Positions 42,923 to 52,670 of a DNA stretch of 64,000 bases are shown in pieces. The stretch lies in contig NZ_CP167895.1 of assembly GCF_041504345.1 (NCBI RefSeq), forward strand, positions 62,001 through 126,000, in the 5' to 3' direction. This DNA comes from Vibrio sp. BS-M-Sm-2 (lineage in GTDB: Bacteria; Pseudomonadota; Gammaproteobacteria; Enterobacterales; Vibrionaceae). Made by a program: the position numbers and the translations under genes. A model generated the notes under the pieces. That model was not told the origin of the DNA, made no database searches, and worked only from the letters and a program-made list of their open reading frames with translations. The first letter of the stretch is position 1; each line of letters begins with the position of its first letter.

Positions 42923-44188
42923 TTAAAACGCGTACATTCTTTTATCGGTCGATAATTCAAAGCAGTACTGTGCGTGTTTTTCAAGACATTCAAACACTTC
43001 TCGATCTAACTTATAGTTTTCAACATGGTCTCTCAAAATAGCCATCGTCTGTTCTAACGTCATGCCCGCACGATAAGGGCGAGACTGAGTCAACGCTTGG
43101 AACACATCCACCACAGCAACAATTCGACTCGGTTGATCCAGCTCTTCCGCCGTTTTACCCATCGGGTAGCCTGAGCCATCTAACCTTTCATGATGATTAG
43201 ATGCCCACTGGCAAACCTGAGGAGAACTGAATAGCTCCTGCAGAGCGAATCGCGTGTCCGTAGCGTGGCGTTTAATGCAGCAATATTCTTCTTCAGTAAG
43301 TAAATCCGGCTTATGCAGAATGTCGTTAGGGGTTTGCAGTTTACCGATATCATGAACCAAACCCGCTAAATAAAGTTTACGCTGAGTGGTGTATGAATAA
43401 CCCATCTGCTTGGCGAGGTATTCAGAGAGCTGCCCTACCTTCAAAGAGTGTTTAAAGGTAAACGAACTCTTGGTATCAACAACATTGGCAATAAATTCAG
43501 CGAAGGCGACCGTCTCATCCAACGACATTTGCTGAGAGAAGAAAGGCACAGGTTCAAAGTTATCCCTCATATTTTCAATGTAAGGGATCTCCATCGAGAA
43601 CCAGAAATCATCCAAATCGACCAATTCGCACATGTGTTGCACAAGGTTGGATTCGAACATTTCATCCGCTTGTTCTGTTAAGAGTTCAATAATGCTGGCT
43701 TTGCCACCGGGTGTGAGGTTTCCATAACGATCTGAAGAAGTGATGCCATACAAGTAGTCGACCCTATCGGCAAGCATCACGATGGCTGCTAACTCTTTTT
43801 CTAACTCGCTAATATGAATAGCCTTTAACTCAACCCAAGGGGTGTGATGATAAAGCACTGGCTTAGCGAATATAGAAAGAACCGGACACTCTTTTAGAAT
43901 TTGGTAGCCCTTTTGACAATGGTGGTAACTCGAGTCAGGAATGAACCCTGAAACCAAACTACGTTGCTCATCAATTTGAGAGACACCACAGTCGTGAATT
44001 AACCCCAATGAGAACGCAAGTTGCGCCTGCTCTTCTTCCCACCCGACACTCAGAGCACATCGATACGCGATGTAACCCACCCTCTGTCCATGATTCTTGC
44101 TTTCAAAACCGACGTTATCAAGCGCCTTCGCAATACCAAATAGAGCCTTTCTAAGGTCTACGGTTACATTCTGGCAATGTTGATTCAT
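42923..44188 (-). CDS. HD-GYP domain c-di-GMP phosphodiesterase
   Basis: 421 aa, soluble. The C-terminal half has all HD-GYP landmarks: HDIGKLQTP for the HD pair and NHHERLDGSGYP for the HHE-x2-DGxGYP motif, both intact. The N-terminal half is a second HD-like domain (LGLIHDCGVS, HHTPW), giving a tandem layout. It likely degrades c-di-GMP to pGpG or GMP. Monocistronic. Confidence 0.9.
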   Translation of the reverse strand: MNQHCQNVTVDLRKALFGIAKALDNVGFESKNHGQRVGYIAYRCALSVGWEEEQAQLAFSLGLIHDCGVSQIDEQRSLVSGFIPDSSYHHCQKGYQILKECPVLSIFAKPVLYHHTPWVELKAIHISELEKELAAIVMLADRVDYLYGITSSDRYGNLTPGGKASIIELLTEQADEMFESNLVQHMCELVDLDDFWFSMEIPYIENMRDNFEPVPFFSQQMSLDETVAFAEFIANVVDTKSSFTFKHSLKVGQLSEYLAKQMGYSYTTQRKLYLAGLVHDIGKLQTPNDILHKPDLLTEEEYCCIKRHATDTRFALQELFSSPQVCQWASNHHERLDGSGYPMGKTAEELDQPSRIVAVVDVFQALTQSRPYRAGMTLEQTMAILRDHVENYKLDREVFECLEKHAQYCFELSTDKRMYAF

Positions 44189-44412
44189 TATTTAAGCCTA
44201 GCATTTTTATAGTTTTTATATATTTAGGTTGCCAATACTAATGCATAGTTAATGATTATATACACAACTATTGTAAGGTTTAATGAGTTTCGTGATAGAA
44301 CTAACGTATCACGTAATATTCGTGCTACAAGTTGTTGCATATTGTTTATTATGCGACATTATATCCTGCTGTTAATCGTACATTTTCAAACCAACCGAGG
44401 ACAAAAACACGT

Positions 44413-44949
44413 ATGTTCGAAACTGTTATAGACGAAGAACTCTCCATTGCATTGGTCGAAGAAAGCTTCGCGACCCATTACGCTGACTATTCACAAAGCC
44501 AAAATGAGTATCTTAGCCAGTGGTTAGCATGGCCACCGCACTGCAAAACAGAGCAAGATTTTAGGATTTTCATCCAACGCTCATTACACGATTATGCTGA
44601 AGGGAAAAGCATGACATGTGCCATCGTGTATCAAGGAAAGATCGTCGGTAACTGCAGCTTCAATACCATCGACCACAATACCAAGAAGGTAACGATTGGT
44701 TATTGGTTGTCACAGACTCAACAAGGCAAAGGCATCGTCACTCGTGTGGTTCAAAAACTGATTGATATTGCTTTCAATGAGTTAGATATGGAAAAGATTG
44801 AAATATCAGCCGCTACTGAGAACATGAGTAGTCGTAAAGTTTGTGAGCGCTTACATTTTACATTGGAAGGCATCATCACTTGTAACGAGAACTTGAATGG
44901 TCGCATCATCGACCACGCTATTTATGGCTTGCATCGTTCAAAAAGATAA
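44413..44949 (+). CDS. GNAT-family N-acetyltransferase, RimL-like
   Basis: 178 aa from ATG 44413, with GAGG upstream; the longer frame from 44332 is not supported. The acetyl-CoA loop is in GYWLSQTQQGKGIVTRVVQ (Q-x-x-G-x-G/A), followed by KIEISAATENMSSRKVCERL, typical of the RimJ/RimL group that acetylates ribosomal proteins or amino acids. A strong terminator follows at 45021. Confidence 0.9.
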   Translation: MFETVIDEELSIALVEESFATHYADYSQSQNEYLSQWLAWPPHCKTEQDFRIFIQRSLHDYAEGKSMTCAIVYQGKIVGNCSFNTIDHNTKKVTIGYWLSQTQQGKGIVTRVVQKLIDIAFNELDMEKIEISAATENMSSRKVCERLHFTLEGIITCNENLNGRIIDHAIYGLHRSKR

Positions 44950-45020
44950 ACGATAAGCGATAGCTATTTGAAAATTCCAGAGAGTCGCTAGCAAGTTCAC
45001 GATAAACACCTGTAGATTAA

Positions 45021-45061
45021 AAATAACAAAGCCACGGCATTCGACCGTGGCTTTGTTATTT
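45021..45061. terminator. Bidirectional terminator with a 17-bp perfect stem
   Basis: AAATAACAAAGCCACGG (45021-45037) pairs with CCGTGGCTTTGTTATTT (45045-45061). It lies between convergent genes. Confidence 0.85.
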
Positions 45062-45092
45062 TACGAGCCTAAATAGATCTTAAAGCACCCAG

Positions 45093-46443
45093 TTATACGA
45101 CCTTAGGAATCACGATACTAAATTTAGCGCCGCCGTGATTGCTGTCATCGATCTTGATATCCCAAGCAAGCTTCTTAGCCGCCGAAATGGCAATCGCAAG
45201 CCCTAACCCCGAGCCTCCCGTACTCGACGTTCTGCTTGAATCTAGGCGAGAAAATGGCAGAAAGACTTCATCGCGTCTATCTTCTGGAATCCCAGAACCG
45301 TTGTCTTCAATAACCACTAGCCAACTTTCCGAGTTTTCATCGAGAGTCATCCAGATTTTATCTTGTGTGTAGTTACCCGCGTTCTTGAGAATGTTATCGA
45401 ATACCAAACGAGCCATCATGCAATCGCATTTAATATTGAAGTCTCGCGTTATCTTAGATTCAAAGATGATGTTATCTAATTCCGAGTAACGAATCCTATC
45501 CAAGCAATACTCAGCAAGATCCGCTCTCACTTTCACCAACTCAAAGAAAGAGTTATCCATCACGTTCAACTTCTGACAGCATGATAATTTCTGAGGTCAG
45601 CTCGTTGATGTCTTCAATATAACCATCAATGTCGTCAAACAATGCTTGATGATGACTTGGTGCCCCTCTCCTCAATAGATCCGTTGCTAGCTGTATACGG
45701 CTCAACGGCGTACGAACTTCATGTGGGATGGCTTGGGCGAAGATATGACTTTGCTTAACTTTACTTTCGATCTCTTCAGCCATGACGTTAAAGCTGCAAG
45801 CAAGATCAGACACTGGATGTATCTCATCCATACTAGAACGGGTACTCAACTTACCTCGACCAAACTGCTTCTGCTTCTCAACGAGTAACTCGATTCTTTC
45901 CTGAAAGCGTCTCACCGGTAAATAAACACTTGCACCAATTGCCACGATAACAGCCAGCAGTAGCCCTAATAGGAAATGCCTTTCAGAATCCTCATACCAT
46001 TCAATATCAGGCGAGAAGAAATCTCCTACCTCACTGAATGCAAAGCTAAATTTAGAGTTGGGTAGTTGAAATACAGCCGAATAGAGGTTATTTTCACTTA
46101 AATATATTGGCACACCGTTTAAGGTCGTATATAACTCACATCGTTGGCAGGGAGTCTCTCCCGACCAATCTTTCAACAGGCGTAAATCGAAGATATAAAA
46201 TTGTTGGTAGCCTGTTCTATCGAGTGTTTTATATAGCGAGTCTTCTTGGTTGTGTTGGCGAACATACTGTTCAGCAAAGTAGATCCCATCATTAAGGAAG
46301 GTTTCGATCTCGGTCCTTCGCATGTACCCCTCACCAAGGTTCACAAATAAAAATATCGTTGCCGACATCCCAGTCACAATCCCAAGGTATAAACGAGCAA
46401 ACATCGAAACCGAGCGAAGTTTCGCAGTAATGAACTTACGCAA
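45093..46443 (-). pseudogene. Sensor histidine kinase gene split by a frameshift
   Basis: The first frame (46443-45553, 296 aa) encodes a membrane segment, a periplasmic sensor with a CQRC pair, a second membrane helix, HAMP and the dimerisation domain with the phospho-accepting His in HEVRTPLSR. It stops after MLSEVERDG. The second frame (45569-45093, 158 aa) encodes the rest: FFELVKVRADLAEYC, the N box (NILKNAGNY), G1 (DNGSGIPED) and G2 (GGSGLGLAI). The frames overlap by 17 bp and differ by one base. It is a recent one-base insertion, a sequencing error, or a kinase made as two coupled polypeptides. It overlaps the response-regulator gene by 8 bp. Confidence 0.8.
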
Positions 46444-47116
46444 CCAGCATGTACCCCTTGTTGCGAACCGTGCGGATCAACTGTTTGTCTTTGGCGTGAA
46501 TACGTAGCTTTCGGCGCAAACCAGATACTCGCATATCAATCGAGCGGTCGTTAAAGGCATAATCAATGCCTCTAAATAACTGACAGCACTGGTCTCGAGT
46601 GACAACCTGAGAAATGTTATTAACAAGAAGATTTAAGATTTCAAATTCGGCCGAGGTGAGCTTGAGGTTTTGTCCATACAGAGTGGCACTTTGGGCTGCA
46701 TTGTTGATCACGATATCGCACTGTTTTTCAACTGTTACTTCCGGAGCAGGAACAGCTCGACGTAATAACGCTTCAATTCGTGCCAACAAGGCATGACCAC
46801 GAATTGGTTTTGCAACGTAATCATCCGCTCCAAACTTGAACAAGCTAACCTCGCTCATTTCATCGGCAGAGGCGGTCAACACTAAGATCATTCCATTGTA
46901 AAACTCACGAGCTTGACGACAGATTTGCGCGCCGCTCATACCTGGAAGCATCAAGTCCAGCAGAACTAAATCAGGTTCAATACTTCGGATCGCTTCAAGT
47001 GCCAAATTCCCTTCATGAACAACGCTAACATTGTAGCCTTCAGCTTCGAGGTAAAGCGTCGTTAAACGAGCTATCTCTTGGTCATCTTCAACAATGAGCA
47101 CTTTGGTTTTTGACAT
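46436..47116 (-). CDS. OmpR-family response regulator
   Basis: 226 aa from ATG 47116 (GTG 47125 is also possible). The receiver domain has the acidic pair EDD, the phospho-accepting Asp in DLVLLDLMLPGMSG, the Thr in LVLTASAD and the Lys in DDYVAKPI. The C-terminal winged helix ends in RSIDMRVSGLRRKL. It pairs with the kinase encoded next to it. An upstream palindrome at 47148-47161 may be its own operator. Confidence 0.92.
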   Translation of the reverse strand: MSKTKVLIVEDDQEIARLTTLYLEAEGYNVSVVHEGNLALEAIRSIEPDLVLLDLMLPGMSGAQICRQAREFYNGMILVLTASADEMSEVSLFKFGADDYVAKPIRGHALLARIEALLRRAVPAPEVTVEKQCDIVINNAAQSATLYGQNLKLTSAEFEILNLLVNNISQVVTRDQCCQLFRGIDYAFNDRSIDMRVSGLRRKLRIHAKDKQLIRTVRNKGYMLVA

Positions 47117-47147
47117 TTCTATCACCAGTATTTATTAAAAGCGAGGG

Positions 47148-47161
47148 CAGTATATATACTG
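47148..47161. promoter_or_regulatory. Palindrome upstream of the response-regulator gene
   Basis: CAGTATATATACTG, a perfect 14-bp palindrome 32 bp before the start. Possibly an autoregulatory site or part of the promoter. It does not match the LexA box (CTGT-N8-ACAG). Confidence 0.4.
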
Positions 47162-47650
47162 TTCATATATCATCAACATTGTGGTTAGAGCCCCAATTTT
47201 ACCGTACGCAAAACATAGTAATCACTTTTGTACATACACGTTTACAAACACAGGGTTCAGCAACCAATACGCCTCAATTTATGAAGGTTTCACCATTCAG
47301 AACGATCTGCTAGGGCTGTATTAATCGCCTATCCACCACTTACATTCGCTTTATTTTCTTACTTGCACTTACATTTGAGGCATTTACAAAACCCTATCAA
47401 ATCAACCATCCATACACTAACGACATGATAGTCAATAAAACCACAAAACAACGATTTGTCAGGTTAAAAAACCAAAACAGAAGACTTACAATCAAAAGAA
47501 ATCGATTATTTCAACCTAGCACCAGTGCTTTCCATTTCTCAGTGTGAGGCATGTCCTATTAAGTAATATCTTCTTAAAGTAACATTCAGCCAATTGATAC
47601 ATCGCTTCAGTATTTGGTCATTATCACTTTCTCACAGGGTTCACTTTAAG
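47162..47650. other. Intergenic stretch with no recognised element
   Basis: About 490 bp between the response regulator and the exported protein. No ORF of note, no clear terminator and no strong hairpin was found. Confidence 0.5.
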
Positions 47651-48208
47651 ATGAATAAAACGCTTTCACTGTTACTCACCACCACAGCTTTATTTTCAAC
47701 ATCGCTCTTGGCTGACACCAATAAACAAGAAATGGTGAAACAGATTCAAGCACAAGTTAACTCTTGGATAGACATTCAGGTCACGCCACAAACTAGCATC
47801 ATTCAAAAGATGGTCTTCAACTGTGAGTTCTACAGTGCAACCCCTTATATCAAGTCGCCTGACGGGAGCGAGAGCAGTTCTGGTTCATACCGTTTTTACT
47901 CGCACAACGGTGTTTTAGGCTCGATGACAGAACCCTTCACCACTCAACCCCTTCCGGAGTTGACGATGTGCCTTAAAGAAGACTTCGTAGTCACCAACCA
48001 AGATGAAGCTCAGTTATTGTTTGAAGCTATTGAAACGGTCTACCCAAATCATTCAATGTTCGATGAGAACTTTCCTAAAGAGATCATCAATAAGCCAAAT
48101 GGTTGGCACTTCATCGATGGTGAGATTTTTGATGATAACAAAGGCTATGTCATTGAAAGCAACGCTGAAGGCAAAGTGACCAAAATCATCCGCTCACTGA
48201 ATCTTTAA
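47651..48208 (+). CDS. Exported protein of unknown function
   Basis: 185 aa from ATG 47651; signal peptide MNKTLSLLLTTTALFSTSLL with cleavage near LLA-DT. Two cysteines (NCEFYS, LTMCLKED) could form a disulfide. The C-terminal part (IEKPNGW-type, GKVTKIIRSLNL) is beta-rich. No family is recognised. Confidence 0.65.
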   Translation: MNKTLSLLLTTTALFSTSLLADTNKQEMVKQIQAQVNSWIDIQVTPQTSIIQKMVFNCEFYSATPYIKSPDGSESSSGSYRFYSHNGVLGSMTEPFTTQPLPELTMCLKEDFVVTNQDEAQLLFEAIETVYPNHSMFDENFPKEIINKPNGWHFIDGEIFDDNKGYVIESNAEGKVTKIIRSLNL

Positions 48209-48357
48209 CACGCTGTTTCTTCTATACCATTTTGTTCTTGTTTGAAACAGCTTCTTAAAGACTGTTAAAGGCCAGAATTCAATTTGACCAGCGACTGGCT
48301 GAACATAGTAAGTTCGGTGGGCGCGGTTCGACCAAACATCAGTTCACCGAGTTCAAT

Positions 48358-50298
48358 ATGATGACCAGTTATCAACCCTTCGAGCATCTCAAGTGTCCTA
48401 TTTGGATATATGACATTGATAATAAGAGAATAACTTGGGCAAATAGCAGCGCCCTCCCTCTTTGGGAGTCAGAATCTATGTTTGAGCTGACGTCGCGCGA
48501 CTTTAGTATAGAGATGTCAAAGGCAATAGAAGCGACCTTGGAAGAATACCAAAGGCAATTTCTACGTAACGAAAGCATCAAGATTTGGTGGAACTTCACC
48601 CCAAACTACATCTCTAAGCGTGCATTGTGTCTATTTTCTGGAATCCCATTGCCCGATGGTCGGACAGGAATGTTGGTGCAAGTCATTGCTGAAGAAGGCA
48701 GCTTAAAGCACGACCTAACTTGCTCAGATGGCGTAAACCTTTCCCTTTTGTTTGATAGGACTGGAAACGTAGTGAGTGCTAACTCCGCATTTTATCAAAA
48801 CTATGGTTCACCGTTTGGCACGCTATCCGACTTTGTTTCTAGCGAAGAGACCGCTGCACAGTGGTTGTTTGCCGCACGTAAAGGTCGTGAAATTCTAGAA
48901 GAAGTCAGCTGTCAAATAGATAACAAAACCCATCACTTTGACGTTCAAGGAAAGTGGCTATTTGATAAAAGCGAGCTGCTGTTAAACCTCACCTGTACAA
49001 CCAAACAGAAAGAGAAGCTACTCAAAGCCAGATACAACGCAGAGCACGACTGTTTAACTGAGCTTTATAATCGTCGTGGAATAACTAATCTTCTAGAAAC
49101 CAGCATTGCCTATCGCTCGCCCTTTGAGTTGATGTTTGTTGATCTTGACGGCTTCAAATTGGTCAATGACACTTATGGACACAGTGTCGGTGATCAACTA
49201 CTCAAACAAGTTGGCGAGCGTCTTAAACAGTTGGTTGATGAAACGTGCATGATCGGTCGATTTGGGGGCGACGAATTCATTGTTATTGCTCATACCTGTC
49301 GAAATAAAAACATCCCTCTGCTTTGCACTCGTATTATTGATGCCTTGAACCGGAGTTTTCATATCAAAGGCATTGGTACCTTGTCTGTTGGTTGTAGCAT
49401 CGGTACCGCACATTTCCCTGATAATGCCGTCGATCAAGAATCACTGCTTAAGCAAGCAGGTATGGCGATGCATATTGCTAAAGCCAATGGTCGAAATCGT
49501 TTCCAAACTTTTACTCCTTGCTTGGCACAAACTCTTCACCGTAAGGTAGAAATCCGCCATCGACTCACACGCGCACTAGAAAACGATGATCTCAATCTTC
49601 ATTACCAACCGATCATGAACACCAACAGTGATAAGGTGAAGGGCTTCGAAGCGCTACTTCGATGGTCGGACAAAGAGCTGGGTAACATCGGGCCTGATGA
49701 GTTTATTACCTTGGCGGAAGAAACAGGTCAGATTGTACCGCTCGGGAAATGGGTTCTTAACTCGGCACTTAAACAGTTATCGATTTGGCAACGAGAGTTT
49801 GATAGCGAATTAATGATGAGCATCAATATCTCAAGCATTCAGATGCACGCGTCCTTTGCCGAGCAATTATCGGCAATGCTTGAGTTCTACAATATCCAGT
49901 CTCAAAGTGTTGCCCTTGAAATTACCGAGTCCTCAATGATCTTCAAGCACGGTGAAGTCAGACAAGCGTTAAACGATATCTCCAAGTTGGGGGTAGAGCT
50001 TCACCTTGATGACTTTGGTACAGGCTACTCGTCGCTCTCGATGTTGCATGATCTGCCAATTAGCACAGTCAAACTCGATAAAAGCTTTGTCCATGGTTCG
50101 CATAAAGGGAGCAAAGCAATTGTTCAAGCTACCCATGCTATTTGCGACAAATTGGGGCTTAAAGTGGTAGCTGAGGGTGTCGAAACAGAAGTGCAAAAAG
50201 CATTCTTAATCGATTGCGGATACCAGTATTTGCAGGGGTTTCTATTTAGCAAGCCCATCCCATCAAATGAAGTAGAAAGTCGATTTTTATCCGCTTGA
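48358..50298 (+). CDS. PAS-GGDEF-EAL c-di-GMP protein
   Basis: 646 aa, no membrane segment. The N-terminal 220 residues hold two PAS-like regions (CPIWIYDIDNKRITWANSSA, LLFDRTGNVVSANSAF). GGDEF is intact (RFGGDEFIVIA, about 301-305). EAL follows: FEALLRW (about 431), INISS, EITESSM, DDFGTGYSSL, KLDKSFV, AEGVE and LQGFLFSKP, all conserved. Both cyclase and phosphodiesterase sites look functional, so the net direction cannot be told. A second ATG at 48361 is possible. Confidence 0.93.
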   Translation: MMTSYQPFEHLKCPIWIYDIDNKRITWANSSALPLWESESMFELTSRDFSIEMSKAIEATLEEYQRQFLRNESIKIWWNFTPNYISKRALCLFSGIPLPDGRTGMLVQVIAEEGSLKHDLTCSDGVNLSLLFDRTGNVVSANSAFYQNYGSPFGTLSDFVSSEETAAQWLFAARKGREILEEVSCQIDNKTHHFDVQGKWLFDKSELLLNLTCTTKQKEKLLKARYNAEHDCLTELYNRRGITNLLETSIAYRSPFELMFVDLDGFKLVNDTYGHSVGDQLLKQVGERLKQLVDETCMIGRFGGDEFIVIAHTCRNKNIPLLCTRIIDALNRSFHIKGIGTLSVGCSIGTAHFPDNAVDQESLLKQAGMAMHIAKANGRNRFQTFTPCLAQTLHRKVEIRHRLTRALENDDLNLHYQPIMNTNSDKVKGFEALLRWSDKELGNIGPDEFITLAEETGQIVPLGKWVLNSALKQLSIWQREFDSELMMSINISSIQMHASFAEQLSAMLEFYNIQSQSVALEITESSMIFKHGEVRQALNDISKLGVELHLDDFGTGYSSLSMLHDLPISTVKLDKSFVHGSHKGSKAIVQATHAICDKLGLKVVAEGVETEVQKAFLIDCGYQYLQGFLFSKPIPSNEVESRFLSA

Positions 50299-50561
50299 TA
50301 GATAGACAACTAAAGATTTATTTATCAATACGTTAGATCTTTGGTTGCTTAGTGAACAACATAGCGCTGTCTTTGTTAACGCTTACGCAAGCTTACATTG
50401 CACCAACCAAGAAAGGAAACAAGATAACCTATTGTTTATTATGAACTTAAATAACATCACCCGTTAATATAGTAGTACGCACTTATACCTACTAACTGTA
50501 ATGATATCAGTATTTCGTTTACCCTACGCCAACACTTGCATAAGGCTCTAAAGCTACCAAT

Positions 50562-51041
50562 ATGAGAACACAACGCGGCTTTACTATTTTGGAACTGATC
50601 ACTTGTTTAGTTATTCTAGGGCTGGTTTCTGCTACCGCGATGGTGAAGTTCTTAGATATTCAAGGAAACGCACGAGCAAGTAAAATACACGACGTGGCAG
50701 GTAACCTTCGTACGGGTATAGACATGATCTACGCTAAATCAGCAATCGCGGGCGTTGAGGGTGAATGTAACTACGTGGAAAAAACTGAAATCGAAACCTA
50801 CTACGTGTGCCATGGTTATCCAATCGCTTATGTCGATTCGTTAAGGCGCTTGCTTAGCATTGACCCAACGGAGCTATACGTAAACAACAAAGAAGTCGAG
50901 GATGGCAGCAATGCAGAAAGGGTCGCCGTTATCTCTTTTGATACGGAAAGTTACACCTATTCACCTGTAGGGGACTTTTGTCAGGTGCTGTATCAACCAG
51001 AAAAAGAACCACAAATCGTCGTGCTTGATGGCGCATGTTAA
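50562..51041 (+). CDS. Type IV pilin-like protein (MSHA-type), encoded alone
   Basis: 159 aa. The prepilin signal RTQRG-FTILE fits prepilin peptidase cleavage after Gly6, followed by a hydrophobic helix (ELITCLVILGLVSATAMVKF). The beta domain has four cysteines (GECNYV, YVCHGY, FCQV, DGAC), the pattern of disulfide-bonded pilins. It most resembles MSHA pilins. No assembly genes are next to it, so it depends on a machine encoded elsewhere. A lone start at the end of a 260-bp gap. Confidence 0.82.
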   Translation: MRTQRGFTILELITCLVILGLVSATAMVKFLDIQGNARASKIHDVAGNLRTGIDMIYAKSAIAGVEGECNYVEKTEIETYYVCHGYPIAYVDSLRRLLSIDPTELYVNNKEVEDGSNAERVAVISFDTESYTYSPVGDFCQVLYQPEKEPQIVVLDGAC

Positions 51042-51219
51042 TCACCATTCACAGCTTTCCGCCTAGCCATAAAACTTAGCCTTAATCGCCATCTTTGAGT
51101 GAGTACTGTTCGCTTTATGTCAGTTCTTGTTTAGCTCATTCTTGACTCTGTCGCGACTCATATTTGAGTCTCGTTCTTTTGTAAACTTTTTCCATCTTAA
51201 CCAAATGAGAAAGAGAATC

Positions 51220-51750
51220 ATGAAAAAGAACACCTTCGTTTTACCAGCCATCGTAATTTCAACGGTATGTATGTCATTGTCTGCATTCGCAAATAGCCGT
51301 GACAACTCTATCGAAGCTGGCGTGACCTTCATCGGAAATCAAGAACTGGCAAGCTTCGGCTATAGTAAAGAATTGTCGAACAACATCGTTGTCGGTGGCG
51401 GTTTCTCATTAGGAACGGAAGCGGTAGATTTAGATGAGCCAAACTCACAAGATGCATGGGGCTTATACTCCAACATTGGCTACAAATTTGAAATCGCTGA
51501 GTTCGATATTATCCCTAAGATCGGTATTAACTATCTGAATGCAGATGTGAGATTTGACGACTCAGCATCTAACGACATCAATATCGACAATGTCTATGGC
51601 TCAATAGGCACAACGGTTAACTGGCGCATGATAGGCTTAACGGTAGATTACGGTAAGATCAATGATTCTGCAATGGTGCCTGATGGTTCAGGTGGCACAA
51701 CACCATTTGAAGAAGACGTAGTACGCGTTACCGCAAGCTTCAATTTCTAG
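51220..51750 (+). CDS. Small outer-membrane beta-barrel protein
   Basis: 176 aa from ATG 51220, preceded by GAGAAAGAG; the signal peptide ends SAFA. The mature part shows alternating polar and aromatic strands (GVTFIGNQELASFGYSKEL, AWGLYSNIGYKFEI) and ends VRVTASFNF, a barrel C-terminus. It is of the small YfaZ/OmpW-like size class; exact family not recognised. Terminator at 51791. Confidence 0.72.
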   Translation: MKKNTFVLPAIVISTVCMSLSAFANSRDNSIEAGVTFIGNQELASFGYSKELSNNIVVGGGFSLGTEAVDLDEPNSQDAWGLYSNIGYKFEIAEFDIIPKIGINYLNADVRFDDSASNDINIDNVYGSIGTTVNWRMIGLTVDYGKINDSAMVPDGSGGTTPFEEDVVRVTASFNF

Positions 51751-51790
51751 CCTTTAGCTTTCTACCTCTCACCAATAGAAAGCAATCGAG

Positions 51791-51827
51791 AGCTCCTATT
51801 AATCACCTAATTAGGAGCTTTATTTTT
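51791..51827 (+). terminator. Terminator after the small barrel gene
   Basis: AGCTCCTA (51791-51798) pairs with TAGGAGCT (51812-51819), followed by TTATTTTT. Confidence 0.75.
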
Positions 51828-52670
51828 AACTTTATACGGAAATCTACGTTTTTTCCCCTAGGGGGTTATGATGGTGTTTGTTAAATAATCAAAAGCCAAT
51901 TTCACTTCTAATTATAACTGACTAAAAAGTGACACTAATTGAGTCAAGTCGTTAATATATCTACGTTTAATTAGAGATCTAAGTATTGAACCAGCCTAAC
52001 TCATATCAAATCACAATATTCATCAACAAAATAGAGTTCAAACACTAACCAAAAACAGGTTAACTATGGAATAGAAATCACAATTAAAACAACGTATCGC
52101 TTTAAATTTAATCCTTCCAGTAAAAATAAATCGATTAGATTCTTATCCGAACAGATTAATTTACAAAACCAACCTACAAACCTTCTTAAAATCCCACTAT
52201 TGATGATTTAATTAATTTAAATTCATATTCAATAATAAAAAGTAGTATCTATATTAAATGACATTAATATCATCTAAGTTCTTGTAATTAAATTTAATCC
52301 TGAAAAATTCTGATAAATCTGCCTCATCAATAGCCACCACAAATACTACGACCATCTACATTAGCAACTGCTAAATTTACGATTAAAACCGCTAGTATAG
52401 AAGCTTATAATTGGATAAATACCAAAACAAATGGATAAATCCCCCTTCTCTCTTGTAAAAAATCGCCTTTCATTTATAAATTCAAGTTTTGGGTGAACAT
52501 CTCGATAACCTTTCATTACAGCCCAGATTCTGCGATTAGTATCAATATCTTGAGAGGAAATGGTGACATTTTAGTTATGTTATTTTGAAAGGACTCTTGG
52601 GTTGAATGACAATCTCAACCACCACATATCAATTACACGAATATAATAACTATCGCTTAGGAGTTGAGCT
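51828..52670. other. AT-rich non-coding stretch
   Basis: More than 800 bp, strikingly AT-rich and without any ORF of note, before the winged-helix/EAL gene. Such regions in vibrios are often H-NS-bound or horizontally acquired. No promoter is assigned with confidence. Confidence 0.55.

Noticed and set aside
47148..47161. LexA box
   Set aside because: The palindrome CAGTATATATACTG has the half-sites reversed relative to CTGT-N8-ACAG.
51120..51332. Minus-strand frame opposite the small barrel gene
   Set aside because: Antisense to a gene with a good signal peptide and start.
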